Shown piece after piece: positions 15,456 to 24,277 of a DNA stretch of 44,775 nt (positions are counted from its first letter, which is position 1; every line of letters starts with the position of its first letter). The notes under the pieces were generated by a model, which was not told where the DNA came from, made no database searches, and worked only from the letters and a program-made list of their open reading frames with translations. A program made the position numbers and the translations under genes. Source of the DNA: DATBGZ01 sp036557785 (GTDB lineage: Bacteria > Actinomycetota > Actinomycetes > Mycobacteriales > Micromonosporaceae); contig DATBGZ010000021.1 of NCBI GenBank assembly GCA_036557785.1, forward strand, positions 1-44,775, in the 5' to 3' direction.

Positions 15456-16723
15456 CGCTCTACGACGCGCGGGGCCGTCCGCGCTGGTTTCGCCCCACGC
15501 TGCGCCTGCGGCTGACCATGCTCAACGGCGTGTTGCTCGTGGGCGGTGCGCTCGTAATCGTCCTGCTGGGCTGGCTCGTCGTCAGCCAGTCGATGGGATC
15601 CACGGAGGTGCTTCCGCCGGGCACCCAGCTCGTCGACACCACCACGGGCGCGCAGGTCGACCCGAGCCCCTGGCATGACGGCGTGCTCGCGGCCGCCCGG
15701 TGGGAGATGGTCCTCACCGGCCTGTTCGCGGTGGTGCTGGTCGGGGCGGCGGGCGTCGCCGGGGCGTACCTGGTCGCCGGCCGTGCGCTGCGGCCGCTGC
15801 AGCAGGTCACCACGACGGCCCGGGCGTTGACCGGAGAGACGCTCGACCAGCGCATCCGCTACGTCGGTGCCGACGACGAGGTGGCCGAGCTCGCGGCCAC
15901 GTTCGACGCCATGATGGAGCGGATCAGCGCGACCTTCGACACCCAGAAGCGGTTCGTCGCTAACGCCTCGCACGAGCTGCGCACCCCGCTCGCGGTGATG
16001 CGGACCGAAGTCGATGTGACGCTCGCCGATCCCGATGCGGACCTGGCCGAGTTCCGGCGCATGGCCCAGGTGGTCCGGGACGGCTCCGATCGCGCGAACG
16101 CGCTGGTCGAGTCGCTGCTGCTGCTGGCGCGCACCGAGGCGCAGTCGGGGCGCAAGCTGTCCAAGAAGGTGGCGGCCGACCTGGCCACGTGCGCGACCTC
16201 GGCCCTGGACGCGATGAGCCGCGAGATCCAGCGCATCCACCTCACGGTCGACACCGACCTCGCCCCGGCTCCGGTCGTCGGCGACCCCGGGCTGCTCGAC
16301 CGGCTCGCCGGCAACCTGGTCGAGAACGCCGTGCGCTACAACCATCTGCACGGCAGCATCTCGGTGAGCTCCGGGGGCGATGCCGAGCACTCGTGGCTCG
16401 TCGTGCGCAACACCGGCTTCGATGTCGAGCCCGCCGATGTGCCCCGGCTGTTCGAGCCGTTCCGCCGGGGAGGCCGGGAACGGACGGGTGGGCGAGGTTC
16501 GGGGCTGGGGCTCTCGATCGTCCGGGCCGTCGCGGATGCGCACGGCGGTACGGTCACGGCGAACCCGAACCCCGAGGGCGGTCTGGAGGTGACACTCACG
16601 CTGCCGTCGGCCCGGGTGACGCCGGTCGTCACCGCGTCGGCCGCGGTACCAGCGCCCGCGCCGGTGTTGCAGGGCAGCGACGACCCGGACCCGACGCCCG
16701 TCCCCGATCCCAGCGCCGTCTAG
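15452..16723 (+). CDS. membrane sensor histidine kinase
   Basis: 423 residues, ATG overlapping the regulator stop (ATGA). Two transmembrane helices (about 22-45 and 88-112) enclose a short extracytoplasmic loop of about 40 residues, too small for a classical sensor domain. A HAMP linker (RALRPLQQVTTTARALT) precedes the dimerization/phosphoacceptor box ANASHELRTPLAVM (about 171-184) and the ATPase domain: N box NLVENAVRYN (about 288), G boxes GRGSGLGLSIVRA (about 347), GGTVTANPN. The C-terminus is a Pro/Ala/Asp-rich tail of about 40 residues. The small periplasmic loop suggests sensing within the membrane (CutS-like). Confidence 0.95.
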   Translation: MTLYDARGRPRWFRPTLRLRLTMLNGVLLVGGALVIVLLGWLVVSQSMGSTEVLPPGTQLVDTTTGAQVDPSPWHDGVLAAARWEMVLTGLFAVVLVGAAGVAGAYLVAGRALRPLQQVTTTARALTGETLDQRIRYVGADDEVAELAATFDAMMERISATFDTQKRFVANASHELRTPLAVMRTEVDVTLADPDADLAEFRRMAQVVRDGSDRANALVESLLLLARTEAQSGRKLSKKVAADLATCATSALDAMSREIQRIHLTVDTDLAPAPVVGDPGLLDRLAGNLVENAVRYNHLHGSISVSSGGDAEHSWLVVRNTGFDVEPADVPRLFEPFRRGGRERTGGRGSGLGLSIVRAVADAHGGTVTANPNPEGGLEVTLTLPSARVTPVVTASAAVPAPAPVLQGSDDPDPTPVPDPSAV

Positions 16724-16742
16724 CGACGCGACGCGCGCCGGA

Positions 16743-17474
16743 TCAACCGGTGGCCTCGTTGCCGTCGTCGGCGGCAATCTCCAGGACTCCGGGGATCTCG
16801 GCCAGCGTCGCGGTCAGGTCGGTGACGCGGCCCCGGCCGGTAACGGTGAGCCAGAGGCCGATCGTGCGCTGACGGTCCACGGCGTGCGCGTCCCGTGTGT
16901 CGTGCTGGTCGACGGCGAGCTCCGCGACCGCGAAGTCACGCCCGGTCGTCGCCGCGAGCACCTGTCGGAGCACACCTTGTCCGTCCACATAGGTCAGTCG
17001 TAGCCGCGATGGCGCGTAGCGGGACCGGGGCAGGCGCGCGGCCACCGCGGTGAGGCCGTAGACGACCAGGAAGTGGCCGGCGGTGACCACGATCGCGAGT
17101 AGCCACAGGCCGGAGCCGGCGGCCATGCCGACCGCCGCGGTCATCCAGATCACGGCCGCGGTCGTCAGCCCGCGCACCGCGTCGCGTCGGATGAAGATGA
17201 GGCCAGCGCCGAGGAAGCCGATCCCCGAGACGATCTGGGCCGCGACCCGGGATGGATCCAGCGTTACGCCAGGCCCGATGACGTCGGCGAAGCCGAACTT
17301 GGAGACGAGCATGATCAGCGCCGCCGCGAAGCCGACGAGCGTGTGGGTACGCAGGCCGGCCGACTTCTGCCGCACCTCGCGCTCGAGCCCGATCGCGGCC
17401 GAGAGCACCAGCGCCAGCCCGAGTTCGGCGATCTGCGTCCAGCCCTGCCCGGCGGTCTGTCCGAATGCCAGCAC
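16743..17474 (-). CDS. MgtC/SapB family membrane protein
   Basis: 243 residues, GTG 17474, with TAGCCT ending 6 nt upstream and no Shine-Dalgarno, so probably leaderless. The N-terminal membrane domain (about 1-140) carries the family signature: LVLSAAIGLEREVRQKSAGL, RTHTLVGFAAALIML, VSGIGFLGAGLIFIR and VRGLTTAAVIWMTAAVGMAAG. The C-terminal soluble part is ACT-like (about 155-240). MgtC proteins help growth under low Mg2+ and modulate ATP synthase in pathogens; the role in soil actinobacteria is uncertain. It converges with the histidine kinase, leaving 19 nt between the stops. Confidence 0.92.
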   Translation of the reverse strand: MLAFGQTAGQGWTQIAELGLALVLSAAIGLEREVRQKSAGLRTHTLVGFAAALIMLVSKFGFADVIGPGVTLDPSRVAAQIVSGIGFLGAGLIFIRRDAVRGLTTAAVIWMTAAVGMAAGSGLWLLAIVVTAGHFLVVYGLTAVAARLPRSRYAPSRLRLTYVDGQGVLRQVLAATTGRDFAVAELAVDQHDTRDAHAVDRQRTIGLWLTVTGRGRVTDLTATLAEIPGVLEIAADDGNEATG

Positions 17475-17480
17475 CTGCCA

Positions 17481-17486
17481 AGGCTA
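17481..17486 (-). promoter_or_regulatory. -10 box of the MgtC-like gene, leaderless
   Basis: Minus strand TAGCCT, 6 nt, then GTG 17474. A weak -35 (TTCGAA) lies 17 nt further upstream. Confidence 0.4.
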
Positions 17487-17540
17487 TGCCGCGCGACGCC
17501 GCGTTCGAATGGCAGGCATCGGATCAGGCAGGCATGTGGA

Positions 17541-19610
17541 TCAGGCGGGCACGCTGGCGACGCCGCGGGGGAGGAACCGCTTGCCGGTGACGCGCCCGGC
17601 GTACCCCGTACGGTCGAGGTACGGCGTGACGCCGCCGAGGTGGAACGGCCAGCCCGCCCCCAGGATGAGGCACAGGTCGATGTCCTGCGGTTCGGCGACC
17701 ACGCCCTCGTCGAGCATGAGCCGGATCTCCTCGGCGAGTGCCGTCAACGCCTGGTCGAGCACCGCCTGGGCGGCTACGGGTGCGGTACCGGTCTCGAGCA
17801 CCTTCTCCAGCTCCGGGTTCGGCTTGTCGTCGACGAGCAGCGGCAGGCCCGCCTCCGCGATGCGTCGCATGTTCGCGCTGACGGCGAACCGGTCCGGGAA
17901 CGCGGCGTGCAGCACCTCGCTGACGTGGTAGGCGACCGCCGGCCCGACCAGCTGCAGCAGGGCCAGTGGCCGGATCGGCAGGCCCATCGGGTCCAGCGCC
18001 GTGTCCGCGACCGCGACCGGCGTGCCGGACTCGATCGCGGCGAAGACCACGCCCTGGAACCGGGTGAGCAGGCGGTTCACCACGAAGGCCGGCGCGTCCT
18101 TGACGAGGACGCACGACTTGCGCAGCGCCTTGCCGACCGCGAAGCCGGTGGCGAGCGTGGCGTCATCGGTCCTCTCGGCCCGCACGACCTCGAGCAGGGG
18201 CATGAGCGAGACCGGGTTGAAGAAGTGCAGACCGATCACCCGCTCGGGGTGAGCGAGGTCGGCGGCCACCGCGGTCACCGACAGCGACGAGGTGTTCGTC
18301 GCGAGGATGCAGTCCGGGCGTACGAGCGCCTCGAGTCCGGCGAAGACGCTCTTCTTGACGCCCAGGTCCTCGAAGACCGCCTCGATCACCAGGTCGGCGT
18401 CGGCGAAGGCACCCTTGTCCACGCTGCCACCGATGAGCCCGCGCAGCTTCGCTGCCCTGCCCTCGTCCAGGCGCCCCTTCGCCACGAGCTTGTCGATTTC
18501 ACCGTGCACATAGGACAGTCCCTTGTCGACCCGCACCTGGTCCAGGTCGCTGAGGACGACCGGCACCTCCAGGCGCTGCACGAACAGCCAGGCGAGCTGG
18601 CTCGCCATCAGGCCGGCACCGACGACGCCCACCTTCGTGACGGGCCTGGCCAGCGCGGGATCCGGGGCTCCCACCGGGCGCCTGGCGCGCCGCTGGACCA
18701 GGTCGAAGGCGTAGATGCTGCTGCGCAACTGCTCGCCCATGATCAGCTCGGCCAGGGCGTCGTCCTCGGCGGCCGTGCCCACCTCGAAGGGGGCGTCCTT
18801 GGCCAGCTGCAGCAGGTCCAGGGCCCGGTAGGGAGCCGCGGCCGCCTGGTGGAGCCGGTCGTCGAGCAGGGCGCGCGCGAAGGCGATCACGCCGTCCCAG
18901 TCGCCGCGCTGGACCGGCGTCCGGGACACCACGGTCTGCCCACGCACCACCGAGGCGGCCCACTCCAGCGAAAGCTCGAGGAAGTCGGCCGGGTCCAGCA
19001 GCACGTCGGCGATGCCCAGCTCGAAGGCCTCCCGGGCGCGCAGCATCTTGTTCTGCTGCAACGGGTTCTGCACGATGACCGTGGCGGCGTTGACGATGCC
19101 GACGAGGTTGGGCAGCAGCTGGGTGCCGCCCCACCCTGGAACCAACCCCAGCCCGACCTCGGGCAGGGCGATCGTGGTCACCGAAGACGACAGCGTGCGG
19201 TAGTGGCAGTGCAGCGCCACCTCCAGGCCGCCGCCGAGCGCAGCTCCGTTGATGAACGCGAATGTCGGAATGGAAGCGTCGCGGAGCCGGGCGAAGAGGC
19301 GGTGGCCCTCCCGGCCGATCTCGAACGCCTGCTCCCGGCCGGTCACCGCGCCGATGCCACGCAGGTCGGCGCCGACGCAGAAGATGAACGGTTTGCCGGT
19401 CAGGGCGATGAACGCGGGCTGAGCCGCGATGGCTTCGGTGATCGCCGCGTCCAGGCTCGCCAGGCCGGCCGGCCCGAACGTGTTCGGCTTGGTGTGGTCT
19501 CCTCCGTTGTCGAGGGTGATGAGCACGGCGGGACGGTCGAGCCCGGGCACCCGGACCTGCCGCGGCAGTGCCTTCGTGACGACTTCCTGCTCGAACTCTG
19601 GCCGGGTCAT
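17541..19610 (-). CDS. fadB: fatty acid oxidation complex alpha subunit (enoyl-CoA hydratase / 3-hydroxyacyl-CoA dehydrogenase)
   Basis: 689-residue two-enzyme protein performing hydration and NAD-dependent oxidation in beta-oxidation. ATG 19610 overlaps the fadA stop by 4 nt and has GGAGG upstream. The N-terminal crotonase domain (about 1-280) has the oxyanion-hole segment FCVGADLRG (about 77), NGAALGGGLEVALHC and the Glu-containing LPEVGLGLVPGWGGTQ. The dehydrogenase part has the NAD loop VGVVGAGLMASQLAW (about 332), the catalytic His in LHFFNPVSLMPLLEVV, and the 3HCDH C-terminal domain with VNRLLTRF. Lengths and order match actinobacterial FadB (Rv0860). Forms the alpha subunit with the thiolase next door. 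Confidence 0.95.
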   Translation of the reverse strand: MTRPEFEQEVVTKALPRQVRVPGLDRPAVLITLDNGGDHTKPNTFGPAGLASLDAAITEAIAAQPAFIALTGKPFIFCVGADLRGIGAVTGREQAFEIGREGHRLFARLRDASIPTFAFINGAALGGGLEVALHCHYRTLSSSVTTIALPEVGLGLVPGWGGTQLLPNLVGIVNAATVIVQNPLQQNKMLRAREAFELGIADVLLDPADFLELSLEWAASVVRGQTVVSRTPVQRGDWDGVIAFARALLDDRLHQAAAAPYRALDLLQLAKDAPFEVGTAAEDDALAELIMGEQLRSSIYAFDLVQRRARRPVGAPDPALARPVTKVGVVGAGLMASQLAWLFVQRLEVPVVLSDLDQVRVDKGLSYVHGEIDKLVAKGRLDEGRAAKLRGLIGGSVDKGAFADADLVIEAVFEDLGVKKSVFAGLEALVRPDCILATNTSSLSVTAVAADLAHPERVIGLHFFNPVSLMPLLEVVRAERTDDATLATGFAVGKALRKSCVLVKDAPAFVVNRLLTRFQGVVFAAIESGTPVAVADTALDPMGLPIRPLALLQLVGPAVAYHVSEVLHAAFPDRFAVSANMRRIAEAGLPLLVDDKPNPELEKVLETGTAPVAAQAVLDQALTALAEEIRLMLDEGVVAEPQDIDLCLILGAGWPFHLGGVTPYLDRTGYAGRVTGKRFLPRGVASVPA

Positions 19611-20827
19611 GCCGATGCCTCCGACGACGAGGAGTAGTGGGGGTTCTCCCAGATCACCGAGGCGCCCTGGCCGATGCCGACGCACATGGCCGTCAGCCCG
19701 TACCGGACCTCGGGGTGCTCCGCGAACTCCCGCGACAGTTGGGTCATCAGCCGTACGCCCGAGGAGGCGAGGGGGTGACCTACGGCGATCGCGCCACCCC
19801 ATGGGTTGACCCGTGGGTCGTCATCGGCGATGCCGAAGTGGTCCAGGAAGGCGAGCACCTGCACCGCGAACGCTTCGTTGAGCTCGAAGAGCCCGAGGTC
19901 GGAAATGGAGAGTCCGGTGTTGCGCAGTGCCTTCTCCGTGGACGGGATCGGGCCGAAGCCCATGACCTCGGGCTCGACCCCGGCAAAGCCGTACCCGACG
20001 AGCTTCATCGCCGCCGGCAGGTCCAGCTCCGCCGCGACCTCGGCGGCGGCGAGCAGGCAGGCCGTGGCTCCGTCGTTGAGGCCTGCCGCATTGCCTGCGG
20101 TCACCCGCCCGTGCGGCCGGAACGGGGTCCGCAGCGTGGCGAGCTTCTCCAGCGACGTCTCGCGCGGCGCCTCGTCCACAGTGGCCAGTCCCCACGCGCC
20201 CTGCTCGTCGCGGGTGGACATCGGCACCAGGTCGGGCTGCAGCTTGCCGTCGGCGTACGCCTTGGCCGTCCTCTCCTGCGAGCGCAGGCCGAACCGGTCG
20301 GCGCGGTCCTTGGTGATGGCCGGCGCTCGGTCGTGCAGGTTCTCGGCCGTCATGCCCATGGACAGCGCCGAGGGATCCACCAGCTTCTCCGCGATGATGC
20401 GCGGGTTGGGGTCGACACCCTCGCCCATCGGATGGCGGCCCATGTGCTCGACGCCGCCGGCGATGACCACGTCGTAGGCCCCGAAGGCGATCCCGGAGGC
20501 GAGCGTCGTGACCGCCGTCATGGCGCCGGCGCACATCCGGTCGATCGCGAAGCCCGGGACGGATTTCGGCAGGCCGGCGAGCAGCGCGGCGGTACGGCCG
20601 ATCGTCAGGCCCTGATCGCCGATCTGCGTGGCGGCGGCGATCGCGACCTCGTCGACGCGCTCGGGCGGCAGGTTCGGGTGTCGGCGCAGCAACTCGCGGA
20701 TGCACCGGATCACGAGGTCGTCAGCACGGACCTTGGCGTAGTAGCCGCCGGCCTTGCCGAACGGGGTGCGTACGCCGTCGACGAAGACGACGTCGCGCAG
20801 GTGCCGGGGTGCGGCATCACGGGGCAC
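19607..20827 (-). CDS. fadA: acetyl-CoA C-acyltransferase (thiolase)
   Basis: 406-residue thiolase cleaving 3-ketoacyl-CoA to acetyl-CoA and a shortened acyl-CoA. GTG 20827 is preceded by GAGGAGGG. Catalytic Cys99 is in DRMCAGAMTA; the second-half motifs FELNEAFAVQ, GGAIAVGHPLASSG (His) and AMCVGIGQGAS (second Cys) are intact. The gene precedes and overlaps fadB, giving the classical beta-oxidation multienzyme pair. An inverted repeat upstream (20860-20875) probably controls the operon. A biosynthetic acetyl-CoA acetyltransferase is less likely given the partner. Confidence 0.95.
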   Translation of the reverse strand: MPRDAAPRHLRDVVFVDGVRTPFGKAGGYYAKVRADDLVIRCIRELLRRHPNLPPERVDEVAIAAATQIGDQGLTIGRTAALLAGLPKSVPGFAIDRMCAGAMTAVTTLASGIAFGAYDVVIAGGVEHMGRHPMGEGVDPNPRIIAEKLVDPSALSMGMTAENLHDRAPAITKDRADRFGLRSQERTAKAYADGKLQPDLVPMSTRDEQGAWGLATVDEAPRETSLEKLATLRTPFRPHGRVTAGNAAGLNDGATACLLAAAEVAAELDLPAAMKLVGYGFAGVEPEVMGFGPIPSTEKALRNTGLSISDLGLFELNEAFAVQVLAFLDHFGIADDDPRVNPWGGAIAVGHPLASSGVRLMTQLSREFAEHPEVRYGLTAMCVGIGQGASVIWENPHYSSSSEASA

Positions 20828-20859
20828 GGTGGCCCTCCTCTCGGGGACTTGCCTGACAT

Positions 20860-20875
20860 GCTACTGGCGAGTAAC
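20860..20875 (-). promoter_or_regulatory. candidate operator overlapping the fadA -10 box
   Basis: On the minus strand this reads GTTACTCGCCAGTAGC, an inverted repeat (GTTACT, 4 nt, AGTAGC) with one mismatch. It contains TAGCAT-type -10 sequence at its downstream end and lies 33 nt before the fadA start. The position fits a TetR- or GntR-like fatty-acid-responsive repressor; the regulator is not in the window. Confidence 0.45.
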
Positions 20876-20926
20876 CGGCGCTGCCGCCCGACCGGGGGTG
20901 CGGGCGTCGGGGTGGGCCATCTCGGT

Positions 20927-20932
20927 TAGGTT
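20927..20932 (+). promoter_or_regulatory. -10 box of galE, leaderless
   Basis: TAGGTT, 6 nt, then GTG 20939 with no Shine-Dalgarno. Confidence 0.45.
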
Positions 20933-20938
20933 TGCGCC

Positions 20939-21937
20939 GTGAAGGTACTGATCGCCGGTGGCGCGGGCTTCATCGGCAGCACGATCGCCTCGGCTTGCCT
21001 CGACGCCGGCATCACGCCGGTCATCCTCGACAACCTCGCCACCGGACGTGCCGAGTTCACCAAGGATCGGATCTTCTACCCGGGGGACATCGCCGACGGT
21101 GACCTGCTGGACAAGATCTTCGCCGAGCACCCGGACCTCGACGCTGTGGTGCACGCCGCGGCGCTGATCGTGGTGCCCGAGTCGGTCGCGCAGCCGCTGC
21201 GCTACTACCGGGACAACGTGGCCAAGTCGATCGACTTCATCGACCACGTCCTGCGCAACGGCTGCACGCGCTACCTGTTCAGCTCCTCGGCCGCGATCTA
21301 CGGGCCGGGGGAGGACTTCGCGGTCGACGAGGCCTCGCCGCTCGCGCCGAGCAGCCCCTACGCCCGCAGCAAGGTCATGATGGAGCAGGTCCTCGAGGAC
21401 ACCTCGGCCGCGACGCCGCTGCGGGTGCTGTCCCTGCGCTACTTCAACCCGATCGGCGCGGACCCCGAGCTCCGCTCGGGCTTGCAGGTCCGGTACCCGA
21501 CCCACCTGCTCGGCAAGCTGCTCACGGCGGTCGAGAACGACGAGGAGTTCCTGCTCACCGGTGTCGATTGGCCGACCCGCGACGGCTCGGGCATCCGCGA
21601 CTTCATCCACGTCTGGGATCTGGCCCGGGCGCATGTCGAGGCACTGCGGCGCTTCGATGAGGTGCTGCCCGGCGAGGGCGGCCAGTATCTGGTGATCAAC
21701 GTGGGTACGGGAAACGGCACCACGGTGCGGGAGTTCGTGGCCGCGTTCCGGGCGGCCACCGGTGCACCCCTGATGGTCCGCGAGACCGGGCCGCGCCCCG
21801 GCGACGTGGCGGGCTCGTTCACCCGCAGCACACGCGCGGCCAGACTGTTGGGCTGGTCGCCCGAGTTGAGCATCGAAGACGCGATCCGGGACTCGGTGCG
21901 CTGGTCCGCCGTGCGCGAGGAGCGACTCACCGCCTGA
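20939..21937 (+). CDS. galE: UDP-glucose 4-epimerase
   Basis: 332-residue extended short-chain dehydrogenase interconverting UDP-glucose and UDP-galactose. NAD loop GGAGFIG at 7-13; DNLATGR after strand 2; Ser116/Ser117 in LFSSSAAIYG; catalytic pair Tyr141-Ala-Arg-Ser-Lys145; LRYFNPIGADP and DGSGIRDFIHVWDLA typical of GalE rather than dTDP-glucose dehydratases. It is divergent from fadA and convergent with the RNase D gene. Other UDP-hexose 4-epimerases (for example UDP-GlcNAc) cannot be excluded. Confidence 0.93.
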   Translation: MKVLIAGGAGFIGSTIASACLDAGITPVILDNLATGRAEFTKDRIFYPGDIADGDLLDKIFAEHPDLDAVVHAAALIVVPESVAQPLRYYRDNVAKSIDFIDHVLRNGCTRYLFSSSAAIYGPGEDFAVDEASPLAPSSPYARSKVMMEQVLEDTSAATPLRVLSLRYFNPIGADPELRSGLQVRYPTHLLGKLLTAVENDEEFLLTGVDWPTRDGSGIRDFIHVWDLARAHVEALRRFDEVLPGEGGQYLVINVGTGNGTTVREFVAAFRAATGAPLMVRETGPRPGDVAGSFTRSTRAARLLGWSPELSIEDAIRDSVRWSAVREERLTA

Positions 21938-21958
21938 GCTCCGGCACCGACGAGGGGC

Positions 21959-23245
21959 TCAGTCGTCCTCGGCGGGCGCCTCAAGCGTTGCCGACGGAGT
22001 CGGGGGAGTCGGCGGTGTCGGGGGAGGCGGGAGCGCGGCGGCGAGCTCGGCGGCGAGCAGGGAGCGCTGCCACTGCCGGGCGCCTGTGGCGGCGAGTGCC
22101 GCGTCCACGGTGGGGGCCGTGGTCTCGTCGGGCGGGGTCCAGGCGAGCCGGCGGATCGAGTCCGGGGCGATGAGGTTCTCCGGCGGGAGCCGGTGCTGCG
22201 CGGCGACCCGGGTGACCACCTCACGGCATCGCGCCAACCGTCCGGCCGCCACGGGATCGAGCTGCGCCCAGCGGTGCGGCGGCGGCGGACCCTCGCTGAT
22301 CGCTGGCCGGGGCAGTTCCGTGTCGCGCAGGTTGCGCGCCTCGGCCAGCGCGTCGAGCCAGACCGGGGCGAGCCGGCGCACGTACCGCCCACCGAATCCC
22401 GCGATCGCCAGCAACTCGCGTTCGCCGGCGGGATCCGTCTCCGCGGCCGCGACGATCGCCGAGTCGGCGAGTACTCGACCCGGGGCGGAGTCGCGCCGGG
22501 CGGCGACCCGGTCGCGGGCCACCCACAGTGCCCGCACCCGCGCCAAGGCGCGCGCCCCGCGCACCTTGTGGATGCCGGAGGTGCGTCGCCACGGGTCGGG
22601 TCGCGTCGGCACGGGTCGGCCCGCCGACGCGACCAGGGCCGCGAACTCCTCCTGGGCCCAGCCGAGCTTGCCCTGCGCGACCAGCTCCGCCTCCAGCTTC
22701 TGGCGCAGGTCGATGAGCAGCTCGACGTCGAGGGCGGCGTAGGAGAGCCAGGAGGGGGGCAGGGGCCGGGTGGACCAGTCCGCGGCCGAGTGGTGCTTCT
22801 CCAGCGCCAGGCCGAGCAACTGCTCGGTGAGCGCGGCGAGCCCTACCCGTTCGAGGTTCGCCAGCCGCGCCGCCAACTCGGTGTCGAAGAGCTTGGTCGG
22901 CACCATCCCCAGCTCGGCGAGGCACGGCAGGTCCTGGCTCGCCGCGTGCAGCACCCATTCGACGTCGCCGATCGCTTCGGCGATCTCGCCGAGATCGGTG
23001 AACGGGACCGGATCGATCAGGATCGTGCCCGCGCCCTCCCGGCGTAGCTGCACCAGGTACGCCCGGTGGCTGTACCGGTAGCCGGATGCGCGCTCGGCGT
23101 CGACGGCGACGGGCCCGGCACCAGCGGCGAGCAGCTTGGCGACCCTGGTGAGCCCGGCCGCCGTGATGACCGGCTCCGGGGTGCCGTCGCGCGGCGCGGT
23201 GAGCACGACAGCCGGCGACGCCTGGGGCACCGGTGCGTCGGTCAC
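21959..23245 (-). CDS. rnd: ribonuclease D (3'-5' exonuclease with HRDC domain)
   Basis: 428 residues. The DEDD exonuclease domain (about 28-215) shows VAVDAERASGYRY (motif I Asp/Glu), EWVLHAASQDLPCL (motif II Asp), and WLSYAALDVELLIDL (motif III, Tyr and Asp). An HRDC domain (about 225-310; LARVRALWVARDRVAARRDSA) and a C-terminal helical part follow. The C-terminus is Pro/Thr-rich (PPPPTPPTPPTP) from a short GC repeat. Probably trims tRNA 3' ends. GTG 23245 has TACGGT ending 6 nt upstream as well as GGAAAGG, so it could be leaderless or not. Counterpart of Rv2681. Confidence 0.93.
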   Translation of the reverse strand: MTDAPVPQASPAVVLTAPRDGTPEPVITAAGLTRVAKLLAAGAGPVAVDAERASGYRYSHRAYLVQLRREGAGTILIDPVPFTDLGEIAEAIGDVEWVLHAASQDLPCLAELGMVPTKLFDTELAARLANLERVGLAALTEQLLGLALEKHHSAADWSTRPLPPSWLSYAALDVELLIDLRQKLEAELVAQGKLGWAQEEFAALVASAGRPVPTRPDPWRRTSGIHKVRGARALARVRALWVARDRVAARRDSAPGRVLADSAIVAAAETDPAGERELLAIAGFGGRYVRRLAPVWLDALAEARNLRDTELPRPAISEGPPPPHRWAQLDPVAAGRLARCREVVTRVAAQHRLPPENLIAPDSIRRLAWTPPDETTAPTVDAALAATGARQWQRSLLAAELAAALPPPPTPPTPPTPSATLEAPAEDD

Positions 23246-23251
23246 CTTTCC

Positions 23252-23257
23252 ACCGTA
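23252..23257 (-). promoter_or_regulatory. -10 box of the RNase D gene
   Basis: Minus strand TACGGT, 6 nt, then GTG 23245. Confidence 0.4.
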
Positions 23258-23356
23258 CGGTTCGACGCTCTGGGGTCAGCGCCGGGTCACCCCCCGTGTC
23301 AGAATCGCCCAATCGCAGCATGACCGGGCGGCACCACGAGTAGCCGAAGGAGCGAC

Positions 23357-24253
23357 ATGACATATCCCCCACCACCCGAGGATTCCTCGGAAGTCCCGCC
23401 CACGCCCGACCCCGCTCCGGCCGTACCGTCCTGGCCGATCCCCGCCCCCGCAGCGTCCAGCGACCAGGCCCCCGCCAGCGCCCCCGCGCCCGCCCTCAGC
23501 GACCTCCCGGCCGCCGCCAGCGAGCCCGTGCCCGGCGCCAGTGAGCCCGTGCCCACCGAGCCGACCTCCGCCGTGCCGTCCGGGACCAGCCCCGCCTATG
23601 CGCCGCCGGCGGTCCCGACGTACTCGCCGCCGCCGACCCCGACCTACTCCGCGCCGCCGGCCGTCCCCACGTACTCGCCGCCGCCCACGCCGACCTACTC
23701 CGCGCCGCCGGCCGTCCCCACGTACTCGCCCTCGTCCGTGCCGTCGTTCGGCCTGCCGCCAACGCAGCCCGCACCGCCGACCTACGACCCGACCATGATG
23801 ATGCAGACCATGCCGGTCAGCGGCCCATACGGCAGCGCGCCGGCGCCTGCCGTGGCCCCCGGCCGCTCCAACGCGGCCGTGATCGTGCTCGCCGTCCTGC
23901 TCGGCGTGTTCGTCCTGGTCGGTGGCGCCCTCGGTGCGCTGTACGTGCGCACGAGCGGGGAGTCGTCGAACCGGGGCGACCAGATCGCGACCCTGCAGAA
24001 CCAGAACGACGACCTGCAGCAGCAGCTCGATGCCGCGAAGGCGGACCTGAGCGACACCCAGGACAATCTCGCCGACCTCCAGGACGCGCGCGACGCGCTG
24101 GCTGCCTGCGTCTCAGCCGTCAACGCGATTGCTCAGGCGCTCGCGGCGAGCGGGGGGCAGGTCACGCCCGAGATCGAGGACATGGCCCAAGCGGAAGGAC
24201 GCGCCTGCGTCGCCGCCCTGCCCTACCTGGGTCCCGCCACGGCCGGCGTCTGA
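23357..24253 (+). CDS. proline-rich single-pass membrane protein with coiled coil
   Basis: 298 residues, ATG 23357 with AAGGAG 5 nt upstream. The cytoplasmic half (1-168) is Pro/Ala/Ser/Thr-rich and contains three near-identical units of about 17 residues (YSAPPAVPTYSPPPTPT). A single hydrophobic helix follows (AAVIVLAVLLGVFVLVGGALGALYV, about residues 174-198). The outside part is a coiled coil of about 60 residues (QIATLQNQNDDLQQQLDAAKADL region) with two Cys in the last 45 residues. The layout resembles actinobacterial membrane-anchored scaffold proteins. No enzyme motif. Not part of the conserved block in mycobacteria. Function unknown. Confidence 0.8.
   Translation: MTYPPPPEDSSEVPPTPDPAPAVPSWPIPAPAASSDQAPASAPAPALSDLPAAASEPVPGASEPVPTEPTSAVPSGTSPAYAPPAVPTYSPPPTPTYSAPPAVPTYSPPPTPTYSAPPAVPTYSPSSVPSFGLPPTQPAPPTYDPTMMMQTMPVSGPYGSAPAPAVAPGRSNAAVIVLAVLLGVFVLVGGALGALYVRTSGESSNRGDQIATLQNQNDDLQQQLDAAKADLSDTQDNLADLQDARDALAACVSAVNAIAQALAASGGQVTPEIEDMAQAEGRACVAALPYLGPATAGV
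23597..23746 (+). repeat. 51-bp coding tandem repeat, three units
   Basis: Units begin at 23597 (48 bp, lacks one codon), 23645 and 23696 (51 bp each, the last diverging at its end). They encode the proline-rich repeat of the membrane protein. High DNA identity between units 2 and 3 suggests recent slippage. Confidence 0.75.
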
Positions 24254-24258
24254 GCCCC

Positions 24259-24277
24259 GCCGGCCGTTAGAGCCGGC
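24259..24277. terminator. hairpin between convergent genes
   Basis: GCCGGC, 7-nt loop, GCCGGC. It covers the DUF3000 stop codon and begins 6 nt after the stop of the proline-rich protein, so it can serve both transcripts. Confidence 0.45.

Noticed and set aside
17343..19637. 764-residue plus-strand frame opposite fadB
   Set aside because: Antisense shadow (His/Gln/Asp-rich). The minus strand carries complete crotonase and dehydrogenase motifs.
23597..23746. Non-coding minisatellite
   Set aside because: The 51-bp units preserve one reading frame and encode a regular proline-rich peptide repeat, so they are coding.
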